Shown here piece after piece: positions 18,780 to 27,303 of a DNA stretch of 49,353 nucleotides. Position numbers and translations under genes: made by a program. This DNA is from Desulfobacterium sp. (GTDB lineage Bacteria > Desulfobacterota > Desulfobacteria > Desulfobacterales > Desulfobacteraceae). The stretch lies in contig JAQYWC010000040.1 in assembly GCA_030145245.1 (NCBI GenBank), forward strand, positions 1 through 49,353, in the 5' to 3' direction. The notes below the pieces were generated by a model. That model worked only from the letters and a program-made list of their open reading frames with translations. It was not told where the DNA came from and did not search any database. Each line of letters starts with the position of its first letter. The stretch's first letter is position 1.

Positions 18780-18812
18780 TATAAAGATATTAACCAAATA
18801 AAGGAGCAGGCA

Positions 18813-20762
18813 ATGGCAAAGCTTTTGTGGCAGCCGTCAAAAGACCGAATCGAAAACACCAACATGTACAGGTTCATGCAGGAGGTCAACACCACCCAGG
18901 AGACAAGTTTTACGACCTACGACGATCTTTATGCATGGTCCGTGGACAACCTTGTGCCCTTCTGGGAAAAGGCATGGGAGTTCCTGGACATCAAGGCGTC
19001 AAAGCCCTATGACCGGGTGATAGACGATCCGGAAAAGATGCCCGGGGCCGACTGGTTTTCCGGGGCACGCCTCAACTTTGCCGAAAACCTGCTCCGTCAC
19101 AGAAACGACGACACGGCCCTGGTCTTCAGGGGTGAGGACCGGGTCCGCCGCACCATCACTTACAACGGCCTCTACCTTGAGACCGCATCGGTTGCGGCGG
19201 CCCTGAGAAAGGCCGGGGTCAAGCCCGGCGACCGGGTGGTGGGATTCATCCCCAACATGCCCGAAGCCATCGTTGCCATGCTGGCTGCCACCAGCATCGG
19301 CGCCACCTGGTCCTCCTGCTCCCCGGATTTCGGCATCAAAGGGGTGCTGGACCGGTTCGGCCAGACCCGGCCAAAGGTGCTGTTCACGGCCGACGGCTAC
19401 GTGTTCAAGGGAAAACCCCAGGACAGCCTGGATAAAATCGCAGGCATCCTCAAGGAGATCCCCTCCATCGAGACCGTGGTGGTGGTTCCCTACATCAATG
19501 AATCCCCGGTTATCACAGGAGTTGCCAACGGAATTCATTACAAGGACTTTCAAGACAGGGATGTCACCGAGATCGAGTTTGAGCAGCTCCCCTTTGACCA
19601 CCCCCTGTACATCATGTACTCATCGGGCACCACGGGCCTTCCCAAATGCATGGTCCAGAGTGCCGGCGGGGTGCTTCTCCACCAGCTCAAGGAACTTGTC
19701 CTGCACACGGATCTCAAACCCGAAGACACCATCTTCTACTTCACCACCTGCGGATGGATGATGTGGAACTGGCTCACCACCTCCCTTGCCACCGGCGCCA
19801 CCCTGGTGCTCTTTGACGGCAACCCCTTTCACCCGGGCCCGGACGCCCTGTGGCAGATGGCCCAGGATGAAAAAGTAACCGTGTTCGGCACAAGCGCGGG
19901 CTACATCGCCGCCCTCAAGAACGCCGGCGTCAAACCCGGCAAGAGCTTTGACCTCTCTGCCATGAAAGCCCTCCTTTCCACGGGATCGCCCCTGTCCACG
20001 GAAGACTTTCAGTTCATCTACGACGAGGTGAAATCAGACCTTCAGCTCGCCTCCATCTCCGGCGGCTCAGACCTCAACGGCTGCTTTGCCCTGGGCAACC
20101 CCATGGGACCGGTCTATGCGGGAGAGCTCCAGTGCAGGGGCCTTGCCATGAAGGTGTTTGCCTATGACAGCGACGGCAAACCCGTGGTGGGCCAGCAGGG
20201 CGAACTTGTCTGCACCGCGCCCTTCCCCTCCATGCCCATCGCCTTCTGGAACGACGGGGACGGCGCAAGATACCAATCCGCCTACTTTGATCAATACCCG
20301 GACATCTGGGCCCACGGCGACTTCATCGAAGTCACGGAACGGGGCGGGGTGATCATGTACGGACGCTCCGACGCCACCCTCAACCCCGGCGGGGTCCGCA
20401 TCGGCACGGCCGAGATCTACCGCCGCCTGGAGCAGATGGAGGAGCTGGAAGACAGCGTCGTGGTCGGGCAGAACTGGCAGAACGACGTAAGAGTAATCCT
20501 GTTCGTCAAGCTTGCCAACGGGGTGGAGCTGTCCGATGACCTGATCAAAAAGATCCGGACCGATATCAGGACCAATGCCTCCCCCCGCCATGTCCCGGCC
20601 AAGATCATTGCCGTGCCCGACGTGCCCTACACCCTGAACATGAAAAAAGTTGAGCTTGCCGTCAGAAAGGTGATCCACGGCCAGGAAGTAAAAAACAAGG
20701 ACGCCCTGAAAAACCCGGAAGCCCTGGATTTCTTTGCCAACCTGAAAGAACTGAACAGCTAA
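18813..20762 (+). CDS. Acetoacetyl-CoA synthetase (AMP-forming)
   Basis: A 649-residue adenylate-forming enzyme, the normal length for acetoacetyl-CoA synthetase. It has the ACS-type N-terminus, YSSGTTGLPKCMVQSAGG, TTCGWMMWNW, SISGGSDLNGCFALGNP, the family signature NPGGVRIGTAEIYR and the C-terminal KKVELAVRKV. It activates acetoacetate with ATP and CoA. This would recover the acetoacetate released by HMG-CoA lysis, and the thiolase of the opposite operon would then cleave it to two acetyl-CoA. AAAGGAG lies upstream of the ATG. Confidence 0.92.
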   Translation: MAKLLWQPSKDRIENTNMYRFMQEVNTTQETSFTTYDDLYAWSVDNLVPFWEKAWEFLDIKASKPYDRVIDDPEKMPGADWFSGARLNFAENLLRHRNDDTALVFRGEDRVRRTITYNGLYLETASVAAALRKAGVKPGDRVVGFIPNMPEAIVAMLAATSIGATWSSCSPDFGIKGVLDRFGQTRPKVLFTADGYVFKGKPQDSLDKIAGILKEIPSIETVVVVPYINESPVITGVANGIHYKDFQDRDVTEIEFEQLPFDHPLYIMYSSGTTGLPKCMVQSAGGVLLHQLKELVLHTDLKPEDTIFYFTTCGWMMWNWLTTSLATGATLVLFDGNPFHPGPDALWQMAQDEKVTVFGTSAGYIAALKNAGVKPGKSFDLSAMKALLSTGSPLSTEDFQFIYDEVKSDLQLASISGGSDLNGCFALGNPMGPVYAGELQCRGLAMKVFAYDSDGKPVVGQQGELVCTAPFPSMPIAFWNDGDGARYQSAYFDQYPDIWAHGDFIEVTERGGVIMYGRSDATLNPGGVRIGTAEIYRRLEQMEELEDSVVVGQNWQNDVRVILFVKLANGVELSDDLIKKIRTDIRTNASPRHVPAKIIAVPDVPYTLNMKKVELAVRKVIHGQEVKNKDALKNPEALDFFANLKELNS

Positions 20763-20773
20763 AAGGAGACACC

Positions 20774-21553
20774 ATGCCTGACCAGCCATCGATTCTCATG
20801 GAAAAAGAGAACGGAATCGGCATCCTCACCCTCAACCGGGAGGCCGAACGAAACACCTTTACACTGGGGTTTGCAGCGCTCCTGAACCACCTCCTCAAGG
20901 AGCTGGACCAGGATGACGACGTGGGGGTGGTGGTGATTCAGGCCGCAGGAAAACACTTCTCCACCGGCATTGCCCTTGACGAGTTTCAGGATAAGAGTCC
21001 GTCCGAACTCAGAAAGCTGATCAAAAAAATGGACCAGCACAACCACACCATTCCACGGATGAGAAAACCAGTGATCGCCTCGGTCAGGGGCTTTGCCATT
21101 GCCAACGGCTCAGGCCTCGTGGCTGCCGCAGACCTTGCCATCGCCTCTGAAAACGCAAAGTTCGGCACCACCGCCATCAACGTTGGCCTCATCTGCCTTG
21201 GCCCCGCAGTCCCCCTCTCCCGCATCGTCTCCAGGAAAAAGCTGCTGGAGATGGTCCTGGCCGGCGACATGATCCCGGCCAGGGAGGCGGAGCGCCTCGG
21301 GATCGTCAACCAGGTGGTGCCGGACGATGAGCTTGAGACCGCCACCATGGCCCTTGCCCACAAGCTTGCCCAGAAGAGCCCCCTTGCCATGGAGTGCGGC
21401 AAGCAGGGGATCTACGGCATGTCAGATCTCCCATACCACCAGGCCGTGGACTACATGGGGGAGATGTTTGCCCAGCTCTGCGCAACAAAGGATGCAACTG
21501 AGGGCCTCCAGGCCTTTAAGGAAAAAAGGGAACCCAAATGGAACCGAGAATAG
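20774..21553 (+). CDS. Crotonase-fold protein, ECHDC3-like, lacking both catalytic glutamates
   Basis: A 259-residue crotonase family member starting after AAAAGGAGACACC. The oxyanion-hole region reads GFAIANGSGLVAAAD, where G114 replaces the first catalytic Glu. The second site reads FGTTAINVGLICLGPAV, with A134 in place of the second Glu. The pattern NVGL...PAVPLSRIVSRKKLLEM resembles the ECHDC3 subgroup, whose activity is poorly defined. It therefore probably does not hydrate enoyl-CoA in the classical way; isomerase, thioesterase-like or binding roles are possible. Its end overlaps the methyltransferase start by 16 nt. A fragment of this gene is repeated at 26470-26543. Confidence 0.88.
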   Translation: MPDQPSILMEKENGIGILTLNREAERNTFTLGFAALLNHLLKELDQDDDVGVVVIQAAGKHFSTGIALDEFQDKSPSELRKLIKKMDQHNHTIPRMRKPVIASVRGFAIANGSGLVAAADLAIASENAKFGTTAINVGLICLGPAVPLSRIVSRKKLLEMVLAGDMIPAREAERLGIVNQVVPDDELETATMALAHKLAQKSPLAMECGKQGIYGMSDLPYHQAVDYMGEMFAQLCATKDATEGLQAFKEKREPKWNRE

Positions 21554-22365
21554 AGAATCACTACGGGTCGGACGACCTGGAACAGAAAATCTGGAACGCC
21601 CTTACACTTGCAGGGAAAGACCCCAACAGCCTTGAGCTCAAGGATCTTTCCCTGATCGACCAGCTCCACACCGGCGGCCATATGGCAACCCGGCACCTTG
21701 GCGAAAAGAGCGGCCTTATGCCTGGAACCCGCATCCTGGATGCCGGCTGCGGCATCGGCGGCTCTTCACGCCTCCTTGCCAAACGGTTCAACTGCCAGGT
21801 CACCGGTCTCGACCTTGTGGAATCATTTGTACACGTTGCAAGGATGCTGACCCGGTCAACCGACCTGGAAAGCAGGGTTCGCTTCAAGCAGGGAGACGTG
21901 TGCAGGATGCCCTTTGCTGACGAACAGTTTGACGTGGTCTTTTGCCAGCACACCCTCATGAACATCCCCAATAAAGTGGCTGCGTTGATGGAGTTTGCCC
22001 GGGTGCTCAAGCCCGGCGGACGGCTGGTTCTCCATGAGATCGTCCAGGGTGAAAAAGAAAAAATCCACCTGCCCGTGCCCTGGGCCGACACCCACGGAAT
22101 CTCGTTTCTCCAGACAGCAAAGAGCCTGGGAGAGATGCTCTCCGACGCCGGCTTCACCCCCGGTTTTGTGGTGGATGCCACAGACCAGGCAAAGCAATGG
22201 TGGCAGCGGGTCAAGGCAGCCATCCCACCCCAAGGGGCTGCCCCGCGCCCACTTGGCCCCCACATCATCTTCGGCGATAACAGCCGTCACTTCGGCCGAA
22301 CCATGACCGCCAACCTTGAGGAGGACCGCATCCGTCTCGTGGAAGCGCTCATGATCAGGGATTAA
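21538..22365 (+). CDS. Class I SAM-dependent methyltransferase
   Basis: A 275-residue methyltransferase with motif I ILDAGCGIGGSSR (66-78), the acidic GLDLVESF (SAM ribose contact) and motif LKPGGRLVLHE. The N-terminal DQLHTGGHMATRHL resembles small-molecule methyltransferases such as sarcosine or dimethylglycine enzymes, but the substrate cannot be read from sequence. The start overlaps the crotonase gene by 16 nt in another frame, so translation is probably coupled. It is the last gene of the plus-strand operon; its role in an acyl-CoA pathway is unclear. Its 3' end is duplicated at 26544-26634. Confidence 0.85.
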   Translation: MEPRIENHYGSDDLEQKIWNALTLAGKDPNSLELKDLSLIDQLHTGGHMATRHLGEKSGLMPGTRILDAGCGIGGSSRLLAKRFNCQVTGLDLVESFVHVARMLTRSTDLESRVRFKQGDVCRMPFADEQFDVVFCQHTLMNIPNKVAALMEFARVLKPGGRLVLHEIVQGEKEKIHLPVPWADTHGISFLQTAKSLGEMLSDAGFTPGFVVDATDQAKQWWQRVKAAIPPQGAAPRPLGPHIIFGDNSRHFGRTMTANLEEDRIRLVEALMIRD

Positions 22366-22381
22366 AAAGAAAGACAACAAA

Positions 22382-22403
22382 GCAGGGCCATTTCTGACCC
22401 TGC
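22382..22403. terminator. Hairpin between the methyltransferase and the PEP-CTERM remnant
   Basis: GCAGGGCCA, loop TTTC, TGACCCTGC, with one mismatch. On the minus strand it is followed by a T-rich stretch (TTGTTGTCTTTCTTTTT), so it best fits termination of the minus-strand PEP-CTERM gene. It could also end the plus-strand operon. Confidence 0.6.
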
Positions 22404-22428
22404 CTTGAAATTAGTAGAAAATCGTTAC

Positions 22429-22713
22429 TTACTTTGTGAGTTTCTTTCTGCAGATTCCGGCAAGACCTACAAAACCGGAACCAAAAATAAGCAGGGTGCC
22501 AGGTTCCGGAACTGGTTGACTATTAGTTGTTAAAACCATGTCATCAAAATGACCTTCTGCTAAATTGTGGAATTGTCCAGCAACATAGAATTGTACTCTT
22601 CCAACTTCGCCGGAATCAAATCCAAAAGAATCATTTTTAATTTCAAGGTTAGGGGCACAGAAACATATAACCCCACAAATTAGCCACCAAAGCAAAGGAT
22701 GTAGACAGCCCAT
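22429..22713 (-). pseudogene. C-terminal remnant of a PEP-CTERM exported protein
   Basis: The last 26 or so residues form a clear PEP-CTERM sorting signal: VPEPGTLLIFGSGFVGLAG followed by ICRKKLTK, that is, the PEP motif, a hydrophobic segment and a basic end. This tag is normally processed by exosortase during export. Upstream of it only about 50 plausible residues (NLEIKNDSFGFDSGEVGRVQ and on) remain, and no signal peptide precedes them. The first residues of the frame look unrelated. Transposase remnants lie directly upstream, so the gene was probably truncated by insertion and decay. No exosortase gene is in the window. Confidence 0.75.
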
Positions 22714-22805
22714 TTTCTACACCAGGAATACGCACAAATATGTTTTCAAGCTTTTCCATTGCCTTTTTAGCCAAGCTTATGTCAAGAAGCTCTAAGGTTC
22801 CAAAA

Positions 22806-23429
22806 TCAACCAACCGATTCATAAACCGGCAGAAAAACACCAAAAGGCTTTAGTTCTAAATCTGGTGCAAAACCATGATCATGAGCCTGTATTACACAAC
22901 GATTATATCCTCCTCTGGAATAAGGCCCAACATTTACAGTTGCTTTCGTATCGATTGATATACGAATTACACCATCAGTATTACCTGCCAACCGGTTGAT
23001 ATTATCAATATATTCAAATATGGCGTCTGTCTCAACTTTTTTTAGGTTTACACTTTTGCACTTTTTTAAGTTTAATCCTAATTAATTCAGTTCGTTTGAG
23101 ATTGTTCTTGTTGTGAGTAGATCCTGATCGTTGTAATTCATTTAAGAAATTAACCTTCGTCTCACTTCGGCAGCGGTTATGGGAGAATAAAGATCCGTAC
23201 TTCGAAAAGTTGGATCAGTTTGACTGATAGGTGTAACATTTTTTTGTATATCATCCAGAAGGTATGGGAGGTAAGATTCTGAGGATTTGCGTCCTCGAGA
23301 AGAAAAATTGTCAATACATGTAATCCCACGTCTCAACTCCTTGGTCCCTTTGATGATCGTTTTTCGGTCCCAACATAGAAAACGCTCAGCTTTTCTGTTT
23401 AAAGTTTCTGTGCCTATTGTACCTTTCAT
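22806..23429 (-). pseudogene. Decayed ISAzo13-type transposase
   Basis: One minus-strand frame is interrupted by stops at 23144-23142 and 23084-23082. The first part carries CWDRKTIIKGTKELRRGI and SSRGRKSSE, matching the N-terminal helix region of ISAzo13-family (Rhodopirellula-type DDE) transposases. After the stops come ETDAIFEYIDNINRLAG, RISIDTKATVNVGPYSRGG and AHDHGFAPDLELKPFGVFLP, matching the start of the catalytic domain (ISIDTKA with the first Asp). The frame then ends at 22806, well short of the expected full length, so the C-terminal catalytic part is lost or frameshifted (an FMNRLVDFG segment near 22820 may be a trace). No terminal inverted repeats were identified. The homology is from memory of the family and is convincing by eye. 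Confidence 0.8.
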
Positions 23430-23823
23430 AAAAGCAAAAGCCTATAATTTATTTGAAAATCTACAGATTAAATTGAGGTATTAATTTTTTCTTCACCCCT
23501 TATCCATTTAATTAATGCTATCCGATTGCTAGCAAACCGACTTTCCTTTAGCACATGGTTTTCCGTTGCTGTTGAAACGATAAAAGAAATTGACTATTTC
23601 TAAGAATAATGCTTTAATTGCCAGCCAAATTTGTTCGGGTGTTTTATGAGTCTAGGAAACTTGGGACATACCGGATCGTTATTACTATAATGGTTTGGGG
23701 TGTTGACATTACCGTTGCTGCTTGAAAATATGACTTTGGCAACAATTATCTCTTTGATTCTCCCCATAAAACCGTCGTAGTTTTCATTTGTGTCAATTTT
23801 AAATTATTTTTAAGGAGAAAGAG
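23430..23823. other. AT-rich spacer with a possible promoter
   Basis: No gene is supported here. A perfect TTGACA at 23703-23708 with a weak -10 (AAATAT, 23726-23731) could drive the small exported protein gene starting at 23824. An AAGGAG ribosome site lies at 23812-23817. Confidence 0.4.
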
Positions 23824-24077
23824 ATGAAAAGCAAGGCCTCCGTAATTTTTCCAGGTTGGGAATTAATTCCCTTTTTGCGGCGCTGTTTCTGACAGCTTTT
23901 ATGGGAGTCAATGGGTTTGCCATGGACCTTGGCAACATTGTACAGGGTAAGATCGATCGATCCGATTGTATGGAGATTGAAGCGGGATTTAAAAACAATG
24001 ACGTCGACGATGAGCAAAGCAGTTATGTTTCCATTGCCACGGCAGAGTTGGGGCTGGAAGCAACCCCAACAGACTGA
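23824..24077 (+). pseudogene. Small exported protein with an apparent one-base frameshift
   Basis: An ATG at 23824 with a good AAGGAG site begins MKSKASVIF and then runs into a stop after about 22 codons. Adding one T to the T5 run at about 23846-23850 would join it to an open frame reading SRLGINSLFAALFLTAFMGV, then NGFAMDLGNIVQ, ending at TGA 24077. The joined product (about 84 residues) has a clear signal peptide (basic start, hydrophobic core, cleavage near NGFA) and a short acidic mature part. Either the gene is broken, the read has a homopolymer error, or the slippery run is functional. The mature part is not recognised. Confidence 0.5.
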
Positions 24078-24250
24078 TTGACGGGATTTAGCCTCTTCTC
24101 ATGGGATGATGAGGTGTAATAGGTTCACAGCGTTCCCAATTGCACCCCCACAATATGCGATGTTTTCCCTAATAGCCAGCATACATCATGCTGTATACTG
24201 AAATAGTATGAGTTTAGTCCCGGTTCTGCGAGTTAATGTTATAAAAAATC

Positions 24251-26332
24251 ATGATGGACAATATGATAACTAAAACAATTAAGATATTGAACAATTTAAA
24301 AATACGAACCCATATGATGATCTCGATCGGGACGGTTGCATTTTTGGCATTTGCCGTGACAATCGTCTTTGTTTCCGTAAGAACCGGCAGAGTGGTAAAG
24401 GGTGAATCCATGGATAAAGTCCGGGTGACGGCGTACCAATACAGTAATATTGTGACAGCGCAGTTACAAGTACCCATGGACACAGCACGGACTCTTTCCC
24501 AAACCATGGAAGGATTAATTAAACAACGGGAAGCTATAAACCGGGACGCAATTGATGAGATCCTAAAACAACTTCTGCTGTCCAATGATATGTTTAGCGG
24601 GATATGGTGTGTATTCGAACCAAACATGCTGGATGGCAAGGATAAAGAGTTTGCAAATCATAAATGGCATGATCAGACCGGCACCTATTTCCCCTATTTT
24701 TTTAAAAAAGACGGTAGAGTAAACGCATCCAATAACAGCGACTACAAAACTGCCGATTACTATCAGATTCCCAAAAAAAACGGAATTGAAACCCTTCTTG
24801 AGCCTTACATTGAAAAGGAAACGGGAAACACCCTAATGACCAGTGTATGCGTTCCTGTCAAGGAAAACGGCAGGATTATTGGAGTTGTAGGTGTGGACAT
24901 CTTTCTGAAAACGTTGCAGAAACTTGTTTCAGGGATCAAAATTTACGAAACGGGATATTTAAGCATCATTTCAAACGACAGCATATACCTGGCGCATCCA
25001 GATGCAAAAAGAATAGGCAACTCCATCCTTAAAACGGACAAATGGGCTGAGCCGTATAAAGAGGCGATTAGGTCGGGAAAAGGGTTCAATACGACAATTT
25101 TTTCAAAGACCGCAGGTGAAGCTATAGAAAGAATATGCGTCCCGATTCAGATAGGTCATGCCAAAACGCCTTGGGCGGTATTGGCAAACATCCCTACAAA
25201 CAGAGTTATGGCATCGGCAAATAGCATAATGTATACGACGGTCATGATTGGCGCATTGTCACTGCTGACACTTATGGCTGTTATTATTCTTATCACCCGC
25301 TCTATCACCACACCTTTGATAAAAGGCGTCGATTTTGCGCAAAAAATGTCAGATGGTGATTTTACGCAAAAACTGGCCATCGACCAGAAAGATGAAATCG
25401 GGAACTTGGCCAATGCCCTGAACAGCATGACATCAAATATCGGCTCCATCTTTAGAGATGTAAAGGGCGGCGTAAAAACGCTTCACTCTTCGTCATCAGA
25501 ACTATCTGCAATATCCCAACAGATGGCTGATGGATCAGAAGAGGCTTCCCGTAAATCAGACGAGGTAAACAATGCTGCCCAGGATATGAACGCAAACATG
25601 AACTCTATTGCTGCCTCATCTGAACAGGCCATGACAAATTTAAACCTGGTGGCCGCTGCAACGGAAGAGATGACCTCCACGATAAACGAGATCGCCGAAA
25701 ATACTGAAAACGCCAGAGGGATAACCGGTAATGCGGTGGAGCAGGCCAGAAATGCATCCGGGCGTGTGAATGAATTAGGCAAAGCCGCACGGCAGATCGG
25801 AAAGGTTACGGAAGTAATTACAGAAATTTCCGAGCAAACCAACCTACTGGCCCTGAATGCCACGATCGAGGCTGCAAGAGCGGGTAATGCCGGAAAAGGG
25901 TTTGCTGTTGTTGCAGGGGAGATAAAGGACTTGGCCAAACAGACGGCCGGAGCGACCAATGATATCAAGAAAGAGATAGAAAATATTCGGACAACAATTT
26001 CCGTGACGGTTGAGGAGATAAAACAGATCTCCAATGTGAATGATGAGGTTAATGAGATTGTGTCATCAATAGCGACAGCGGTTGAAGAGCAGTCCGTTAC
26101 GACAAAGGAGGTTGCGGAAAACATCGCACAGGCCTCAATGGGATTCAACGAAGTCAATGAAAATGTGGTTCAAAGCGCTGCCGCAACCCAGGGAATAACA
26201 AAAGATATTTCCGAAATCAATCTGGCTGCAGGAGAGATATCCGACAGTGGTTCTCAAGTAATGCTCAGTGCCGGACAACTTCTGCAACTGGCTCAGCAAC
26301 TAAATGAAACCGTTAACATGTTCAAGGTTTAG
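24251..26332 (+). CDS. Methyl-accepting chemotaxis protein with dCache-type sensor
   Basis: A 693-residue chemoreceptor. TM1 spans about 22-45. A large periplasmic double-Cache-like domain (about 46-325) contains [10 protein letters not shown] and [17 protein letters not shown]2 spans about 329-350 and HAMP follows. The cytoplasmic coiled coil has its signalling tip at 525 onward ([20 protein letters not shown], then [18 protein letters not shown]). There is no CheR-binding pentapeptide at the C-terminus (NMFKV). The ligand class for dCache domains is usually amino or organic acids, but cannot be named here. The start is uncertain because no strong ribosome site precedes ATG 24251; ATG 24263 is an alternative. 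It stands alone within a decayed region. Confidence 0.92.
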   Translation: MMDNMITKTIKILNNLKIRTHMMISIGTVAFLAFAVTIVFVSVRTGRVVKGESMDKVRVTAYQYSNIVTAQLQVPMDTARTLSQTMEGLIKQREAINRDAIDEILKQLLLSNDMFSGIWCVFEPNMLDGKDKEFANHKWHDQTGTYFPYFFKKDGRVNASNNSDYKTADYYQIPKKNGIETLLEPYIEKETGNTLMTSVCVPVKENGRIIGVVGVDIFLKTLQKLVSGIKIYETGYLSIISNDSIYLAHPDAKRIGNSILKTDKWAEPYKEAIRSGKGFNTTIFSKTAGEAIERICVPIQIGHAKTPWAVLANIPTNRVMASANSIMYTTVMIGALSLLTLMAVIILITRSITTPLIKGVDFAQKMSDGDFTQKLAIDQKDEIGNLANALNSMTSNIGSIFRDVKGGVKTLHSSSSELSAISQQMADGSEEASRKSDEVNNAAQDMNANMNSIAASSEQAMTNLNLVAAATEEMTSTINEIAENTENARGITGNAVEQARNASGRVNELGKAARQIGKVTEVITEISEQTNLLALNATIEAARAGNAGKGFAVVAGEIKDLAKQTAGATNDIKKEIENIRTTISVTVEEIKQISNVNDEVNEIVSSIATAVEEQSVTTKEVAENIAQASMGFNEVNENVVQSAAATQGITKDISEINLAAGEISDSGSQVMLSAGQLLQLAQQLNETVNMFKV

Positions 26333-26340
26333 CATAATTT

Positions 26341-26375
26341 AAAAACATCCAGGTCCCCCAGGCCTGAATGTTTTT
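26341..26375 (+). terminator. Terminator of the chemoreceptor gene
   Basis: AAAAACATCCAGG (26341-26353) pairs with CCTGAATGTTTTT (26363-26375) with one mismatch, ending in a T-run, 8 nt after the chemoreceptor stop. A classic intrinsic terminator. Confidence 0.85.
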
Positions 26376-26469
26376 GTTCACTGTCCGGCTTAGAGATGTT
26401 CTAAAGAAAACTCCTTTATCGACCTTTCGGTTTCCAATCTCTGGTTATGCTGATGACAAAAAGCATGAC

Positions 26470-26634
26470 AACACCTTTACACTGGGGTTTGCAGCGCTCC
26501 TGAACCACCTCTTCAAGGAGCTGGATCAGGATGACGACGTGGGAACAGCCGTCACTTCGGCCGAACCATGACGGCCAACCTTGAGGAGGACCGCATCCGT
26601 CTCGTGGAAGCGCTGATGATCAGGGAGTAAAAAG
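26470..26634 (+). pseudogene. Scar copy: crotonase fragment joined to methyltransferase end
   Basis: 26470-26543 repeats the crotonase gene at 20852-20925 almost exactly (74 bp). 26544-26634 repeats the 3' end of the methyltransferase gene at 22279-22369 (about 91 bp, including its stop and trailing A-run). The join (GACGTGGG to AACAGCCG) deletes what would be about 1350 bp and changes frame, so no fusion protein is possible. It shows that the end of the plus-strand operon was once duplicated some 5.6 kb (5' part) and 4.3 kb (3' part) downstream and then collapsed. Confidence 0.95.
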
Positions 26635-26792
26635 GCTGTGCCTGCCATCCAGGCCCTGTTCGATCAGCCACAGTTGGTATGCCGGAACAATCAGGCGGTG
26701 GGTTCAGGCCTGGTAATGTTGTTTGTATTTGGTTGTGATAGATGATACTCACATGCCATAATGTTCGACTTACATAAAGGAAGGGTAACAAC

Positions 26793-26894
26793 ATGGCCAA
26801 ATCAGAAGACGCAAAAAAAGCAACGAAAAAAAAGCCGCTAAAAACAGCTAAGGAAAAAAAGCAGGAGAAAAAGGAAAAAAAGAGAAACAAATAA
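26793..26894 (+). CDS. 33-residue lysine-rich microprotein
   Basis: ATG 26793 is preceded by AAAGGAAGGG with about 8-nt spacing. The product begins MAKSEDAKKATKKKPLKTAK and ends KKEKKRNK, over half Lys/Glu/Arg. Similar tiny basic proteins starting MAKS/D...KKPAKT occur in many proteobacteria (from memory), usually without assigned function; nucleic-acid or ribosome binding is a guess. No signal peptide or membrane segment is present. It stands alone downstream of the scar duplication. Confidence 0.65.
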   Translation: MAKSEDAKKATKKKPLKTAKEKKQEKKEKKRNK

Positions 26895-27303
26895 CCCGGT
26901 AGCAGCTGCTCCAAGGGTTGCGGGGCGCCATACGTAAGAGATCTTGTTGATTCATATCTCCTTGACTTTCATCTATGGCGCCAACGGAATTAAGAACACA
27001 ACCATTAATCTGACGAGCCGATTGTGTAGCATGAAACAGTTGTGTGCCCATGGATTGATACATATCCTTTTTTACTCTCGACCTCCTCACTCCTTTCCGG
27101 ATAAGAAAAAAAAAAAAAAAACTCCAACAAACTGAGCACTTATAATGATCTGCCACTCTTTTTTCATCTTTGGGGCCTCTCTATATCCCCGGGTCTGATA
27201 AAACAGGACCACCTTTTGCATTGTGACAAAACAGTATTTTAAAAAAGGAAATCGGGATTTCCCTTATCAGGAGATCCCGCCTTGTGAAAAAAAGGAGAAA
27301 CCC
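26895..27303. other. Gene-poor spacer with inverted repeat and A16 run
   Basis: No gene is supported. GGCGCCATA (26924-26932) and TATGGCGCC (26974-26982) form a 9-bp inverted repeat 41 nt apart. A run of 16 A lies at 27106-27121. A minus-strand frame here (26848-27156) has no recognisable domain or ribosome site. Confidence 0.5.

Noticed and set aside
22649-22843. Minus frame starting MVFFCRFMNRLVDFG
   Set aside because: The FMNRLVDFG part may be a trace of the transposase C-terminus, but the rest is unrecognised and it overlaps both remnants; not listed as a gene.
26848-27156. Minus-strand frame of 102 codons overlapping the lysine-rich microprotein
   Set aside because: It runs through the A16 homopolymer and low-complexity Phe stretches, with no ribosome site or domain.
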